A stretch of 64,000 nt of DNA, taken from Arabidopsis thaliana. Its lineage: Eukaryota; Streptophyta; Magnoliopsida; Brassicales; Brassicaceae. The notes beneath the pieces are model-generated. The model was not told where the DNA came from and ran no database searches. It was given only the letters and a program-made list of their open reading frames with translations. The number at the start of each line of letters is the position of its first letter. Within the stretch, counting starts at the first letter, position 1. The DNA is taken from the NCBI RefSeq assembly GCF_000001735.4, contig NC_003074.8, forward strand, positions 7,564,101 through 7,628,100. The letters are read 5' to 3'. Below, in pieces: positions 21,682 to 33,274 of the stretch. The position numbers and the translations under genes are program-made.

Positions 21682-21999
21682 ATTCGATCACCGTCGCCGT
21701 CATCACTGTTCCGCCATTGCAAAGACCTTTACGTTAACCGGAAATTAGTGGAGCTCGGAATTAAACCAGACTGGTTTAATCAGTCTTAAACCACAAACAT
21801 ATCATTTATTCACGAATGGCCCTTTAATTTTAAGAAATGTACAATTTTGACCCTTGGTAACGAAAATTTATATTTTGACCCTTTCGAGCCACATTTGACA
21901 TTTCCACGAAGTGATTTAGTAAAACATTAAATGGAAGAAAAAAAAAGGTTACAACAGGCAAAATTGGATTTAAATTAACCATCTTTAAAAGTTACATCC
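21682..21999. other. Spacer with an inverted repeat
   Basis: GC-rich probable transcription start region for the small minus-strand gene (CGCCGTCGCC near 21700), then ATTAAACCA/TGGTTTAAT, a 9-bp inverted repeat with a 3-base loop near 21760-21780, then AT-rich DNA to the 3' end of the WD40 gene. Confidence 0.4.
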
Positions 22000-24900
22000 T
22001 CAGAACAAAGCATGGCCATGTTGTCCTTCCTCTAATTTCTTCTGCTTCTTCTTTCTCTTTTTCTCCATCTTTGTATCTCCTCGTGATGCCATACGTTTTG
22101 CTTGCTGTGACCTTATCTCCAATAGCTTGGCCTTTGCATCTTTGAAGGGAGCATCAGATCTTGCATCCATCATTTGCTGCAAAACACCACAGCTTCACTT
22201 TAAATACCCACAAAGATGAGATAAAATGCTAAAAATGAACATAATCCAAAGTGCGAAATGTTTTTACCTTGACATGATCCATGGCGGCCAAATTGAAACC
22301 GATTGTATCTTTGCATGCCTGATAAGTTCCAGATTCATATCAAAACCAATTCAGAAATAAAAAGATATACAACTCAACAACATTTTCCTCTTTGCTAACC
22401 TTGATTTCTGAGTAAAGAATGTCCCTGAGAACGCTTAAGATTGGTCTGGCAGATGGTGTTGTTACCAACTGGTTGTGATGTGTCTGTAATATAATGGTTG
22501 CGATTCTGCTAACCAACTCTACCTGCAGGATTTGGTAACAAACATTAGAGATATTCTAAGACGAGAAGGATGGATCTATAATCTGTTGTAAAAATATAAC
22601 AGGTTGATGACCCAGATCGAGTACATTCTACTTTACAACACGAAGCTATATCTATAAGCCCTTCAGAGCTAAAATCTAGAATCTACGACACAAAAGGAGT
22701 ATATAATTTACCTTTTCGGGAATTAAACTCCAGTCTTTCATGTAGCAAAGAAACTTCAAAGAATCTGAGAATGGTAGAGCCTACATAAAACCCAAAAGAG
22801 GAAAGGGTATTGATTAACATAACCATGGATCTAGTACGAGTTGGGTGCAACCAAGTAACTAGTAAAACGATGGTTTGATGGAAGAAAGGCAACCTACCAG
22901 CAAAGTCTGCTCAAGATCATTTGTTCTCACATTTGAGATGGCCCTGAGAACATATTCGGACGGAGAAAGCCCGAACATCACAGCGTTGGGTAGGTATTCA
23001 GGAACTTTTCCCTTTGTTTTCTCCTCCTGAAGATTGGAAGAAAGAAAAATCACGATGCAAAGAACAAGTAGGAAACAAAGTAGCAACCGTAGATATTGGC
23101 ATAACCATTTTGTGTTAAATTCAACTCCAAATTAGCCAAAAACGAAGTACCAACTAGGGGGATGTCATGTCGATATGTATAGATAAACAAACAAAGTAAC
23201 GATTCCCACCTCATAAGCAGCATGACGCTTTGTTTCATCTTCTGCTACTTCCAGAGCATCTATAATTGAATCAGCAGCTGATAGAACATCTATCGTCTTC
23301 TTGCCAGCTAATGCTGCAACACCTTCCTCTGGAATTTCCTCCATGGGTCCATGCCTGTCATCTGCTGCATTATCAATCTCAGACTCAAAAAGCTCTTCTA
23401 ACCTCTTTTCCTTCTCTTCCTGCATTATTTCCAGTAAAATTACATTAATTGACCTAAAGTCACATAAAATAACTCGTCAAAATATACTTGAGATTTATGT
23501 AGACATGACAGTATGACACCAAATCTACATTCACAACCACATACACATAGAAGAGTTATTATATTTGAATGCTTGAACTTGCATGACTTCCGTATTTGAT
23601 TTCATCATGTAAACTGAAATAAGTAACTTCCAACAGTGGGGAATTACCTCGAGGAAGAAAGGTTCTTCAGAGCGATCCCAGCGACGCATGGAGCGGTCAT
23701 GAGATCCTGTTACGAGAAAATCACCACGGTTACTGATAGCAAGGCACCAAATCTCTGCATGATGTCCTTCAAGCGTTAACAAATGCTCGAATTTGTCAGC
23801 ATCCCAATACTTGACGAGGCGGTCTTTCCCAATGCTGAACAGATAATGGGTATTCCGAACAAATTTTACACCCATGACACTGTAAAACAAAGTCGCGTGT
23901 CAGTTAAGCTCCACAATCTTTTAATGATTCCAAGGAGTCTTTAACACAAAATATAATATTTGCGGTAATAATCAACATTTTACTAGCCAAGTAAATCTGT
24001 TGGGAAGATACTGGAAAAGGAAAGGGGTTTTCTGCTTATATATCATGTCATGCAATTAGTCATACTGTTTTCTTACACAAAATTATAATATTCAAGGAAA
24101 AACTGGGTCCACATTATTGAGTACGTTATGCCATTTTCAGAAATATGGTACGAATTATGGAAGTACCTGTCACCATGAGCAAAGATAGACTTATGACAAT
24201 CACCAAAATCCAAACCCCAAATTTTCAAATTTTTGTCCTGAGAACCAGTAACAATCAACTCTCCATCTGATGAGATGTCAATGCACATCACAGGCAACTT
24301 GTGGCCATATAAGGAGAGGTAGAATTTTAGGGAATCCATGTAGAAAACCTGAAACCAATATAAGGTACATAAGTTAGTGTTACATACGTCAATGTAAATG
24401 ATAATACGATAGATACGATTATAAGAATGTGGTTAGCGTATCATTTATATGACGTACTGAAAATTATTATTTTCTCATTTACATATGCCATAAACAGAAA
24501 ATCTACCTTCACTGTGGAATCAAGCAGTGCAACTGCTATGTGTTTAGCATCCGGGCTGATAGCAACAGCAAGTACATCGTCATTCATCTTCATGGACTTA
24601 ACATTTGAAACAGTGAGTTTCTTGGTCGCCTGCAGGTTATCAAACACAATATGTTTTGATCGAATCATTTTAGCACACTGTAATATACTACTCAAATAAC
24701 ACTAATAAACAATGTGCTCATCAACAACTTTCTTAAGAGTGAGCAATTCCAGAAAACAAAGGCACGGAAAACAGGAGATGGAAAAAAAGAGAGTAGAGAG
24801 GCAATCTATGATACAAAAACGTTTACTTATCTAATAGAGAAAATAAAAGAAACTTAAGGTCAGGAATCTCACCTTGCCAGATTTCTGTTTGACTTGGTAT

Positions 24901-26756
24901 TCCCAGAATTTGACTTCATGATCTGCACTGACTGTGACAAACCCGCTATCGTTTGGAATAGGTGTAATTGACCAAATAGTGCCACCATGAGCCTTCACTT
25001 CTTCCACTTTGGTAGCGCTCCCTATATCAATGATTTCAAGTACCCCACTCTTGGTTCCAACAATACCATACTTGTTTTGGGGAACAATCAAACTGCATAA
25101 TCCATATCCTGAATCAATGGTCCGGAGGCAGGAACCTGTACTGGGATTCCAAATTTTTACTTCACTGTGACTGGTTGACATCAAAAGGGTGTTGTCTTCA
25201 CTGAGGGTAACACTCCTCACATCAGAGCGATGTCCTTGGTGTTCAATGGTAACAGTTTTCGCGTTTTCGCTGCTTTTAAGGGAATAGAATTCCAGTGAGT
25301 TATTGTTCAAAGAGAGAGCTAATGTTCCTAAGGATTCTTTTGGAGCTGTCGGACAGAAAGAGAAAGAGCTGATTTTTCTCCCAGCTCTAATGACTTGTAA
25401 GAGCTTGAAAACATCAAGGACAGTAGGACTAGAAACAGCATCAGCTAGTTCAATTTTAGCACTTGCTTCGCCATTAGCGGTTGAATTTTCATCCCCCACT
25501 TTGGAACTCTTCTTCTCTTTTCTGCGAAGCCTACGCTTTGCTTTCTGCTTAGCCTCAGCTTCATCCAAAACCCGGAATATTTCAATAGTTTTACCTGCCA
25601 TTTGACAAGCCAGAAGTTTTCCCGAAACATTGAATCTAACTCTCGCAACTCTATCCTTAGTTTGTCTCTGAATTTCCCCAAACAGCTTTAGAATTTCCCA
25701 CTTGTTCTCTGTCGAATGTTCTTCACTGGCCTTGATTTCATTTGCATTTGAGTCAGATACCAATGATCCGTTAGACGAATATTCCTTGACAGCATAAAAT
25801 CTAAGTTCTTGATCAGCCGACCCAGTAACAACATATCTCTCCTCTGGATCAGTATCAACAGACCACACTTCACTATGATGACCACTAACTATTTGCATAC
25901 AGTGTTGGGTCTCAAGATCCCAGACTCTCAAGAACTTGTCCTTAGATGAACTTACAAGTTTCTTACCACCATCCAAGAATACAAGATCTGTGACCTACAT
26001 TAGACACATGAACATTGCTCTTGTCAAAAACCACTATAAAAACCCACACACCATAGCAGAATCATCAAACACTAAATACTAGAAATATCAAGCTAGACAT
26101 TAAATAACCTGATCTCGGTGCCCACGGAGACGAAAAAGACCTGATTCGCCAACAACATCCCACAAGATAATATCATTATCTTTACTTCCAGATGCAAGCA
26201 TCGATCCAACCTTATTGTACCGCAAAGCAGTCACCGCCCCCTTATGGCTATTAAAATTAACCTCACAAGTTCCTTTCTCAGTATCCCATATTCTTATGCT
26301 CCCATCTGCATACCCAACTGCCACCTGGTTTATCACACAGAATCAAACAACAGCAAACTCCTTCAGATACTCAATAGTACAAAGCACCATGAATATTATT
26401 AATTCTAGCTTAAAATTCAAATACGACATTTCTAGCTCTATTTAGCTACCAAATAGATTACAAAGTGAACAACTTTCAAGTCATTAAGCAAATCAAAATA
26501 AAAAACGAACAAAAGTAAGTACCAAGCTAGAAGCAGAGGAGGCTATAGAGGTAACGGCGAGAGATGGTCCACCGCGAGAGGAGGAAGGAGTTAGGGTTTT
26601 GGAGCAGACACCTTGCCGGACGTGCCATATTCCGACCTTCTCCAACGCCGGAGCAAGCACATACTTCCCCGTCGAATCGTAAGCTATGTTCGAATCTACA
26701 GATGAAATCACACCGAAAGAGGTCGCTGCATCGTATCTTTGGTAAGCCTTCACCAT
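22000..26756 (-). CDS. WD40-repeat ribosome biogenesis protein, Utp12/Dip2 (WDR3) type
   Basis: Twelve exons, in coding order 26756-26523, 26324-26109, 25994-24873, 24629-24507, 24348-24167, 23879-23648, 23419-23210, 23026-22898, 22780-22712, 22522-22400, 22318-22268, 22176-22000, join in frame to 955 residues. Two seven-bladed propellers are visible as WD repeats ([55 protein letters not shown]; then [37 protein letters not shown] and [20 protein letters not shown]). A basic stretch ([13 protein letters not shown]) sits between them, a C-terminal Utp12 domain spans ~790-900, and the tail is Lys-rich (KKRKKKQKK). Utp12 belongs to the UTP-B complex of the nucleolar small-subunit processome that matures 18S rRNA. 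Full length for the family (yeast Dip2, 943 residues). Recalled as At3g21540. Confidence 0.96.
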
Positions 26757-27607
26757 TCTCCAAAAGCTTTGGTTTTGATTTTCTCTTCTTCTTCTTCTTC
26801 TAGCTTTTGATGGCGGGATTTAGGGTTTTAGAGTGGTTAAGGCAGCAGGGTTCTAACATCCAATGTTACTTTTGATAAATTGCGATATAGTCTTAAACCT
26901 TTTGTCTATTCAATATTTAACCCCTAACTTTATTTCAATAGATTTGAAGCCCTTACTCTTCGGACCCAAACTTTTGTTTTCTCAATTTGCAACTATGTTG
27001 TGTAATCATTGGTACTAAGAACGAAACAGAACAAACAAAAAGAAAAATGGCTCACGACATCCATGACCAATATTAGTAATTTTTTATCATTTTCTTAAAA
27101 ATCAATGTATAATAATTGAATGATTATCATCTAAAGAAAATCAAGAACGTACACTTTTTATCTTATTCATACTCTAGGCTTACCTTTTTAACATCCACAT
27201 TAATTTTTTTTATTTTTTTTGTTAAAGGGCCCATCCACATTAATTTTTCCTAGCTAATTTCTTTCAAAATAAAAGGATATATAGAAATATTTGTGTGTAT
27301 ATACATTAGTTCATATAAGTGTCTCTTAAGTTTCAACTCCTTAACATCTAGTGATTTCAATAATGCTGATTCACTCACTATGAGCATAAAAAGAGATATG
27401 TTATTACTTTTGAGTTTATCAACAAACATATGGAAAAAATACCAAAAAACAAACACACAACATATGATCAGCATTCAAATACATAAATAAAAATAACAAA
27501 AAAAAAGATCACAATTATAAAACTTTCGTATTTACCATTCCACGAATAAACACATGCCATTACATTTTAATGTTTTATGCATATAAATAGTATAAAATCA
27601 TATACTA
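26757..27607. other. Spacer between the WD40 gene start and the DMP2 stop
   Basis: Contains the leader of the WD40 gene (a CTT run at 26785-26802 and telobox-like AAACCCTAA on the minus strand near 26821, a motif common in ribosome-biogenesis gene promoters) and AT-rich DNA. No other gene seen. Confidence 0.5.
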
Positions 27608-28162
27608 TCATTTCATCTCGGAAGCATCATCCTCACTGTGGTCCGAGGGATTCCCAATTCCGTGACGTCTACTAGGGAACACCGTGAAAACAGCACCGGA
27701 GATAACTCCGATCACCGGAGGCAAAACCATGAGAAAGATCTTCCCAGCGGAGCCAAAGCCAGGATAGAAACAATTCACGGTGTTTGCATCCAACAAGGAA
27801 ATAACACTGAACACGATAAGAGAGAAGAAAGCGTGAACGAAATCTCCAACTCTAAGCCTTTTCGAAGACAAATCCACTGAAGATGAATCTGGCCAAAGAC
27901 CCTTCACGGTGGCAACTCCATAATGAACGTAACCGTCTCTTGTTCGGTAACTATCGGTGAAGCAAGTGAAGCAACAAGAGAAGGCACAAATAACGATGAG
28001 AACTCCGGTTAAGTATTTGTTGATGAGGAGGCAATGTCCATTGTTGGTTAGGACAGGGTTTAAAAATTGGAACAAGAAGACGGTTCCGGTCGGGAGGAGC
28101 TTGATGAGGTCTCCTACGCCTGAATATGTCCGGTCTCTTATGGCTTTGAATGTTTTCGACAT
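27608..28162 (-). CDS. DMP2: DUF679 membrane protein DMP2
   Basis: A single exon of 184 residues. It carries the same signature as DMP1 ([71 protein letters not shown]) and four membrane segments. It lacks the N-terminal extension and dileucine signal of DMP1 and ends in an acidic tail ([12 protein letters not shown]). DMP proteins sit in the ER, tonoplast or plasma membrane; a specific role for DMP2 is not evident. A TATA-like TATAAAC lies at 28251-28257 on the minus strand. Recalled as At3g21550. Confidence 0.95.
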   Translation of the reverse strand: MSKTFKAIRDRTYSGVGDLIKLLPTGTVFLFQFLNPVLTNNGHCLLINKYLTGVLIVICAFSCCFTCFTDSYRTRDGYVHYGVATVKGLWPDSSSVDLSSKRLRVGDFVHAFFSLIVFSVISLLDANTVNCFYPGFGSAGKIFLMVLPPVIGVISGAVFTVFPSRRHGIGNPSDHSEDDASEMK

Positions 28163-28257
28163 TTTTTTGTTCTTCTTTTGTAAATTATATTTTTAGTTGT
28201 CGTTTATAGTGTTCTTGAATGTGAATTCATAAAAGTGTTGTTTGTCGAGTGTTTATA

Positions 28258-31200
28258 GGATGAGAGAGAGACATTGCTTCTACGTAAAAACGGGTTTGGT
28301 GTTGCTTATACTCTTTAGAAAAAGTTGGGGGAAAATTTAATTATAACTTTTTTATTTGTTTAGGTTACCCTTTTTAGTATTTTAGGCTTGTACTAGAAAA
28401 CGTGGCTTGGAGGATTAGATTCGTTATGTTTCTCTTTGTATTAGATACATAGAAGTGTGAAGTCATTTTTAATGCTCCATTCCATTTGTTGTCACACATA
28501 TCGTCATACGGTCGTTGAAAGATCTGGTAGTCCAAAACGTATCGAGTGTGAAACAATATGTTTGGCAAGTAGACCGGAACATGTATAAATTTATTTATAT
28601 ATTTGAATCTTGTTAAAAACATTTTTGTGTATTTAGAGACTACACATAGGAAACTACTGATTTATACATATGGTTTACTCGACTTAATAGTTTGTTAAAA
28701 CCGGTTAAGTTTATGAACGTTTTGTAGAACCTGTGAATACTCTGTTTTTAAATAAAAATAAATAACATAACATTTCTAAAGTAGTATGATAGTATCACAG
28801 CCGTTTCATTTGTGTGAATGTCGCGAAAATCAATATGCTCTCGGAGTTTCATTGGTTGTCACACACTATAGATTCAGTTCATTCAACCTTAGTGATCATC
28901 ATGATTTGACGCTCGTCTTAATTCATCTTGATACATCGAATTATAATTCGTCATATTACATTCGTACACAAGTCAGGTCCAGATGGGGTGGACAGAGATG
29001 CGCTGGCTTTTGGGTCATTGTCTTTTCAAAAAACTTTCAATATAGATGACACGAAAAGCCCAAGAGCCCAAATTGGAGTTGCAACGGGGCCGTCCGTACA
29101 CTAAAAATCTTTGTTCACGTGACTGATCATTGTTTTGCTCTTGTCGGATTAGTAATCTAACGTAATTCATTGTTTGATCAGGACTTGCATTTGTCCAAAA
29201 CAAAAAAAAAAAGTCAAAAGAAGCTAAAAGATACTGTGAACGGAAAAAATGGCAGCTTTTTAGTGCTAATTGCCAGAGAGATTCACATGTACCCATTGTT
29301 CAGAACTGTGTTACATACTAAATGGTTCAAAAGAGAGGTGATTCGAGCAAGAGACATGTGACCTAGTGAAAAAAGCAAAATAAAGAGAATATAAAATTGT
29401 GTGGCAAGACATGAGTGGCCATTCTTCAGCCTGTTTTGATATGTGTGACTTCATTTGTCTTCAGAATAGTTATGACACCATTCTCTTTCGTCATCCACAA
29501 ATGCTCGAAGAGGTGAAATTGTAAACAAATAGATCCACTAGTCTCGGTACTTGTACAACATATTTATCGTAGTTAAATGTGTCTGAGGCCAAAATATTAT
29601 TAAGATAAATTGTTTCTTTTATGAAACATTTGAGCTTCGCTTTTCTTAAAAACATTGTAACATTTTTTAAGTTTGATCTTCGTGGTTATTCCGTAGACCA
29701 TACCCATCAAAATTGTCTGCGAAGTTGCTGTCCGTTTATATGCAGTATAAAGAATTGACGAAGAAAGAAAAACAGGACGTACTTTCTTCTAGAAGATGTG
29801 AACGCAAGACGATCGTATTCACATATTAACAAAAAAAGTCCTGACGAATGATGCCAAAAATAGATCTTTACGATAGAAGTTTCATAGCAGACTATATATA
29901 TCTAACTCAATTAGTAAACGCATTTATTGCAATATATCACTAATTATATATTTTCTGGAATCAAATGTTTAATTATATATGATTACCTGAATATAGTCAA
30001 AGTGTATTGCGCAATGAACATAAACACAACAATATAACAGACCTTTTTAGTGGTAAGAATACCCTTTTGGATATTGATATGAGTTTCAAGTTCAAAATCT
30101 TCGGTTGAAAAAAAGGAATAAATAATGTCTTATAATGGTTTGTTACCTAACTAAATAATTAAAGTTGAGGTGTAGCTCTCAACCAATACATTTTTTTATA
30201 ATATTGTTTCAATAATTTAAAGTAGTTAATTATATTCAATAGTATTTATTATCACTTAGTTTTTTTTATTTATAAATTTTATCGATTAATCTGGTTAGTT
30301 TTAGTAGAAACGTATCAAAATGTTTTACAGTGGATTTTTCCCCGAAAAACCATCACAATGTCGGTCCTAAATTTAAAATGTTTTCTGACTAATGTAAAGA
30401 TTACATGTTACTGACTACCATATGAACTGTTTTGGCCCAAACCCAAACTTTCCACACATGTAATTTTTGTTTTTAAGATAGATTACACTTGAGTTAGTTT
30501 CTTTGAAGCTTTCCCCAATTCTCATTTACCACTAAACCACAACTATGTGGGCAAAATAGGATTTGCTTTTTGTGTCGGATGTTTTACACAATTTATTACA
30601 GCTCTCATGCATTAACACTATTTTGATTTTTGAATAACAATTTGTAGAAGAAAACTAAATTCACAATAAAAAGCTGTCCGGTGGCAAAAACAAAACTCAT
30701 TTATGGTTCGTAGCACATCAACGAGTTGGAACTACTCGAACGAAACTGGGTGGAATTGAAACTAGTCCTCTAAATTAGTTAACCAACAGAATTATAACAC
30801 GTCACCTTTTTAATTTTGTGGAATTAATGGTACTAATCTCCAAGATTTTTTAATTTCTACGACTCTACCAACAAAAACAAAAACTTAAGTAAGAGGTTTT
30901 AAAACTCGCCACGCCGTTTCTAACTTTTTTGTAACGTTAACAGAATTACATATCTTCGTCCAAAAATATCTCACAGCAATAGTCAACGACGATCAGTTTC
31001 ACTTTCACCGGTTAGGATTGAGGTAGATATAATTTGGGACGTTGCTGGACTAAATTATGAATACGGTATACATTTTGGTGAATGGTCGTTGAATGTGTAT
31101 CTTTGACGATTGTATCTCAAATATAAAAAGCCAACTATCTTGGTACTAAATTGAAGAGCAATGAAATTATTTCTATAATTTTCCATTCCGTTAATTTTCT

Positions 31201-31480
31201 ATCTCGTTCTATCGGTATGATCCCTTTTATTCATTTTGCATTTTACAAGTTAGAGCTACATGCATCTAACCTACGTTGAATATTGCAATTTTTTTTATTG
31301 CGATACCTAGTATTGTTTTTGGGTTGTTTCTGAGATGAAATTTCAATCTTTTGGACCAATCATCGAATATTCCTCAAAACCACATGGAATTTAGAGAGGT
31401 GACGTTATATTTCTCTATGATCTTTTCTCTTTTTGGTTTATAAAAGTGTATATAATAAGGGAAACAAATGAGTGAAAATT
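28258..31480. other. Long AT-rich spacer upstream of UGT84A2
   Basis: More than 3 kb, the longest gene-free stretch in the window. Overlapping open frames at 28786-29049 (+) and 29015-29296 (-) show no protein family and no codon structure. I see no repeat with defined ends. Confidence 0.5.
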
Positions 31481-31487
31481 TCTGTAT

Positions 31488-31506
31488 CCACGTCACCTAC
31501 TGACCC
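31488..31506 (+). promoter_or_regulatory. Candidate ACGT plus MYB (AC-type) light-response unit
   Basis: CCACGTCACCTACTGACCC holds an ACGT element (CACGTC) directly followed by an ACCTAC MYB-recognition core, about 200 bases before the expected transcription start of UGT84A2. Paired ACGT and MYB elements drive light and UV-B activation of phenylpropanoid genes such as CHS and FLS, and UGT84A2 belongs to that pathway. This is inference from motif content only. Confidence 0.35.
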
Positions 31507-31672
31507 GAAGTATTAACTATCGTGCATTATATGAAATCCAGATATTGAAGATAGTAACAAATTTTACAATAATTTCAATAGAGAAAATCAACAAGTATTA
31601 AATAACGCAATGGGCCAATATGCGACGGTAATAATTAAGAGCTCCTTAATTATTCACCTTGCTTGTCTCTCC

Positions 31673-31680
31673 TATTTAAG
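31673..31680 (+). promoter_or_regulatory. TATA-like box of UGT84A2
   Basis: TATTTAAG, 111 bases before the ATG. The leader that follows has an A/C-rich tract of repeated AAAAC units (31723-31748), a composition typical of well translated plant leaders. Confidence 0.5.
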
Positions 31681-31783
31681 ACGTATTTCTTCTCTTCTAC
31701 CATCCAACAAGTCACACACTTAAAACAAAACAAAACAAAACAAAAACAGAGCACACAAAAAGAGAAACCAAGTTTTCTTAAAA

Positions 31784-33274
31784 ATGGAGCTAGAATCTTC
31801 TCCTCCTCTACCTCCTCATGTGATGCTCGTATCTTTTCCAGGGCAAGGCCACGTTAATCCACTTCTTCGTCTTGGTAAGCTCTTAGCTTCAAAGGGTTTG
31901 CTCATAACCTTCGTCACCACTGAGTCATGGGGCAAAAAGATGCGAATCTCCAACAAAATCCAAGACCGTGTCCTCAAACCGGTTGGTAAAGGCTATCTCC
32001 GGTATGATTTCTTCGACGACGGGCTTCCTGAAGACGACGAAGCTAGCAGAACCAACTTAACCATCCTCCGACCACATCTAGAGCTGGTCGGCAAAAGAGA
32101 GATCAAGAACCTTGTGAAACGTTACAAGGAAGTAACGAAACAGCCCGTGACATGTCTTATCAACAACCCTTTCGTCTCTTGGGTCTGTGACGTGGCAGAA
32201 GATCTTCAAATCCCTTGTGCTGTTCTTTGGGTTCAATCTTGTGCCTGCTTAGCTGCTTATTACTATTACCACCACAACCTAGTTGACTTCCCGACCAAAA
32301 CAGAACCCGAGATCGATGTCCAAATCTCTGGCATGCCTCTCTTGAAACATGACGAGATCCCTTCTTTCATTCACCCTTCAAGTCCTCACTCCGCTTTGCG
32401 AGAAGTGATCATAGATCAGATTAAACGGCTTCACAAGACTTTCTCCATTTTCATCGACACTTTCAACTCATTGGAGAAAGACATCATTGACCACATGTCG
32501 ACGCTCTCTCTCCCCGGTGTTATCAGACCGCTAGGACCACTCTACAAAATGGCTAAAACCGTAGCTTATGATGTCGTTAAAGTAAACATCTCTGAGCCAA
32601 CGGATCCTTGCATGGAGTGGTTAGACTCGCAGCCAGTTTCCTCCGTTGTTTACATCTCATTCGGGACCGTTGCTTACTTGAAACAAGAACAAATAGACGA
32701 GATCGCTTACGGTGTGTTAAACGCCGACGTTACGTTCTTGTGGGTGATTAGACAACAAGAGTTAGGTTTCAACAAAGAGAAACATGTTTTGCCGGAAGAA
32801 GTTAAAGGGAAAGGGAAGATCGTTGAATGGTGTTCACAAGAGAAAGTATTATCTCATCCTTCAGTGGCATGTTTCGTGACTCACTGTGGATGGAACTCAA
32901 CGATGGAAGCTGTGTCTTCCGGAGTCCCGACGGTTTGTTTTCCTCAATGGGGAGATCAAGTCACGGACGCCGTTTACATGATCGATGTTTGGAAGACGGG
33001 AGTGAGGCTAAGCCGTGGAGAGGCGGAGGAGAGGTTAGTGCCGAGGGAGGAAGTTGCGGAGAGGTTGAGAGAGGTTACTAAAGGAGAGAAAGCGATCGAG
33101 TTGAAAAAGAATGCTTTGAAGTGGAAGGAAGAGGCGGAGGCGGCGGTTGCTCGCGGTGGTTCGTCGGATAGGAATCTTGAAAAGTTTGTGGAGAAGTTGG
33201 GTGCCAAACCTGTGGGGAAAGTACAAAACGGGAGTCATAATCATGTCTTGGCTGGATCAATCAAAAGCTTTTAA
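31784..33274 (+). CDS. UGT84A2: UDP-glucose:sinapate glucosyltransferase
   Basis: A single exon of 496 residues. This cytosolic GT1 enzyme transfers glucose from UDP-glucose to the carboxyl of sinapate, making sinapoylglucose, the acyl donor for the UV-screening sinapoylmalate of leaves (mutant: bright trichomes1). The N-terminal acceptor domain has the catalytic His23 in FPGQGHVNPLL. The C-terminal donor domain carries the PSPG box from Trp349 to Gln392 (WCSQEKVLSHPSVACFVTHC, HCGWNSTMEAVSSGVP, PQWGDQ); the final Gln favours UDP-glucose. It is full length and intact. Recalled as At3g21560; its group L relatives UGT84A1, A3 and A4 lie on chromosome 4, so it stands alone here. Confidence 0.98.
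   Translation: MELESSPPLPPHVMLVSFPGQGHVNPLLRLGKLLASKGLLITFVTTESWGKKMRISNKIQDRVLKPVGKGYLRYDFFDDGLPEDDEASRTNLTILRPHLELVGKREIKNLVKRYKEVTKQPVTCLINNPFVSWVCDVAEDLQIPCAVLWVQSCACLAAYYYYHHNLVDFPTKTEPEIDVQISGMPLLKHDEIPSFIHPSSPHSALREVIIDQIKRLHKTFSIFIDTFNSLEKDIIDHMSTLSLPGVIRPLGPLYKMAKTVAYDVVKVNISEPTDPCMEWLDSQPVSSVVYISFGTVAYLKQEQIDEIAYGVLNADVTFLWVIRQQELGFNKEKHVLPEEVKGKGKIVEWCSQEKVLSHPSVACFVTHCGWNSTMEAVSSGVPTVCFPQWGDQVTDAVYMIDVWKTGVRLSRGEAEERLVPREEVAERLREVTKGEKAIELKKNALKWKEEAEAAVARGGSSDRNLEKFVEKLGAKPVGKVQNGSHNHVLAGSIKSF

Noticed and set aside
22000-26756. Many plus-strand frames opposite the WD40 gene
   Set aside because: Shadows of the well supported minus-strand exons.
28786-29296. Overlapping frames on both strands upstream of UGT84A2
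   Set aside because: No recognisable motif or splice structure; judged random.
31663-31857. Open frame overlapping the UGT84A2 start in another frame
   Set aside because: Translation of leader and early coding sequence; the UGT84A2 frame explains the region.
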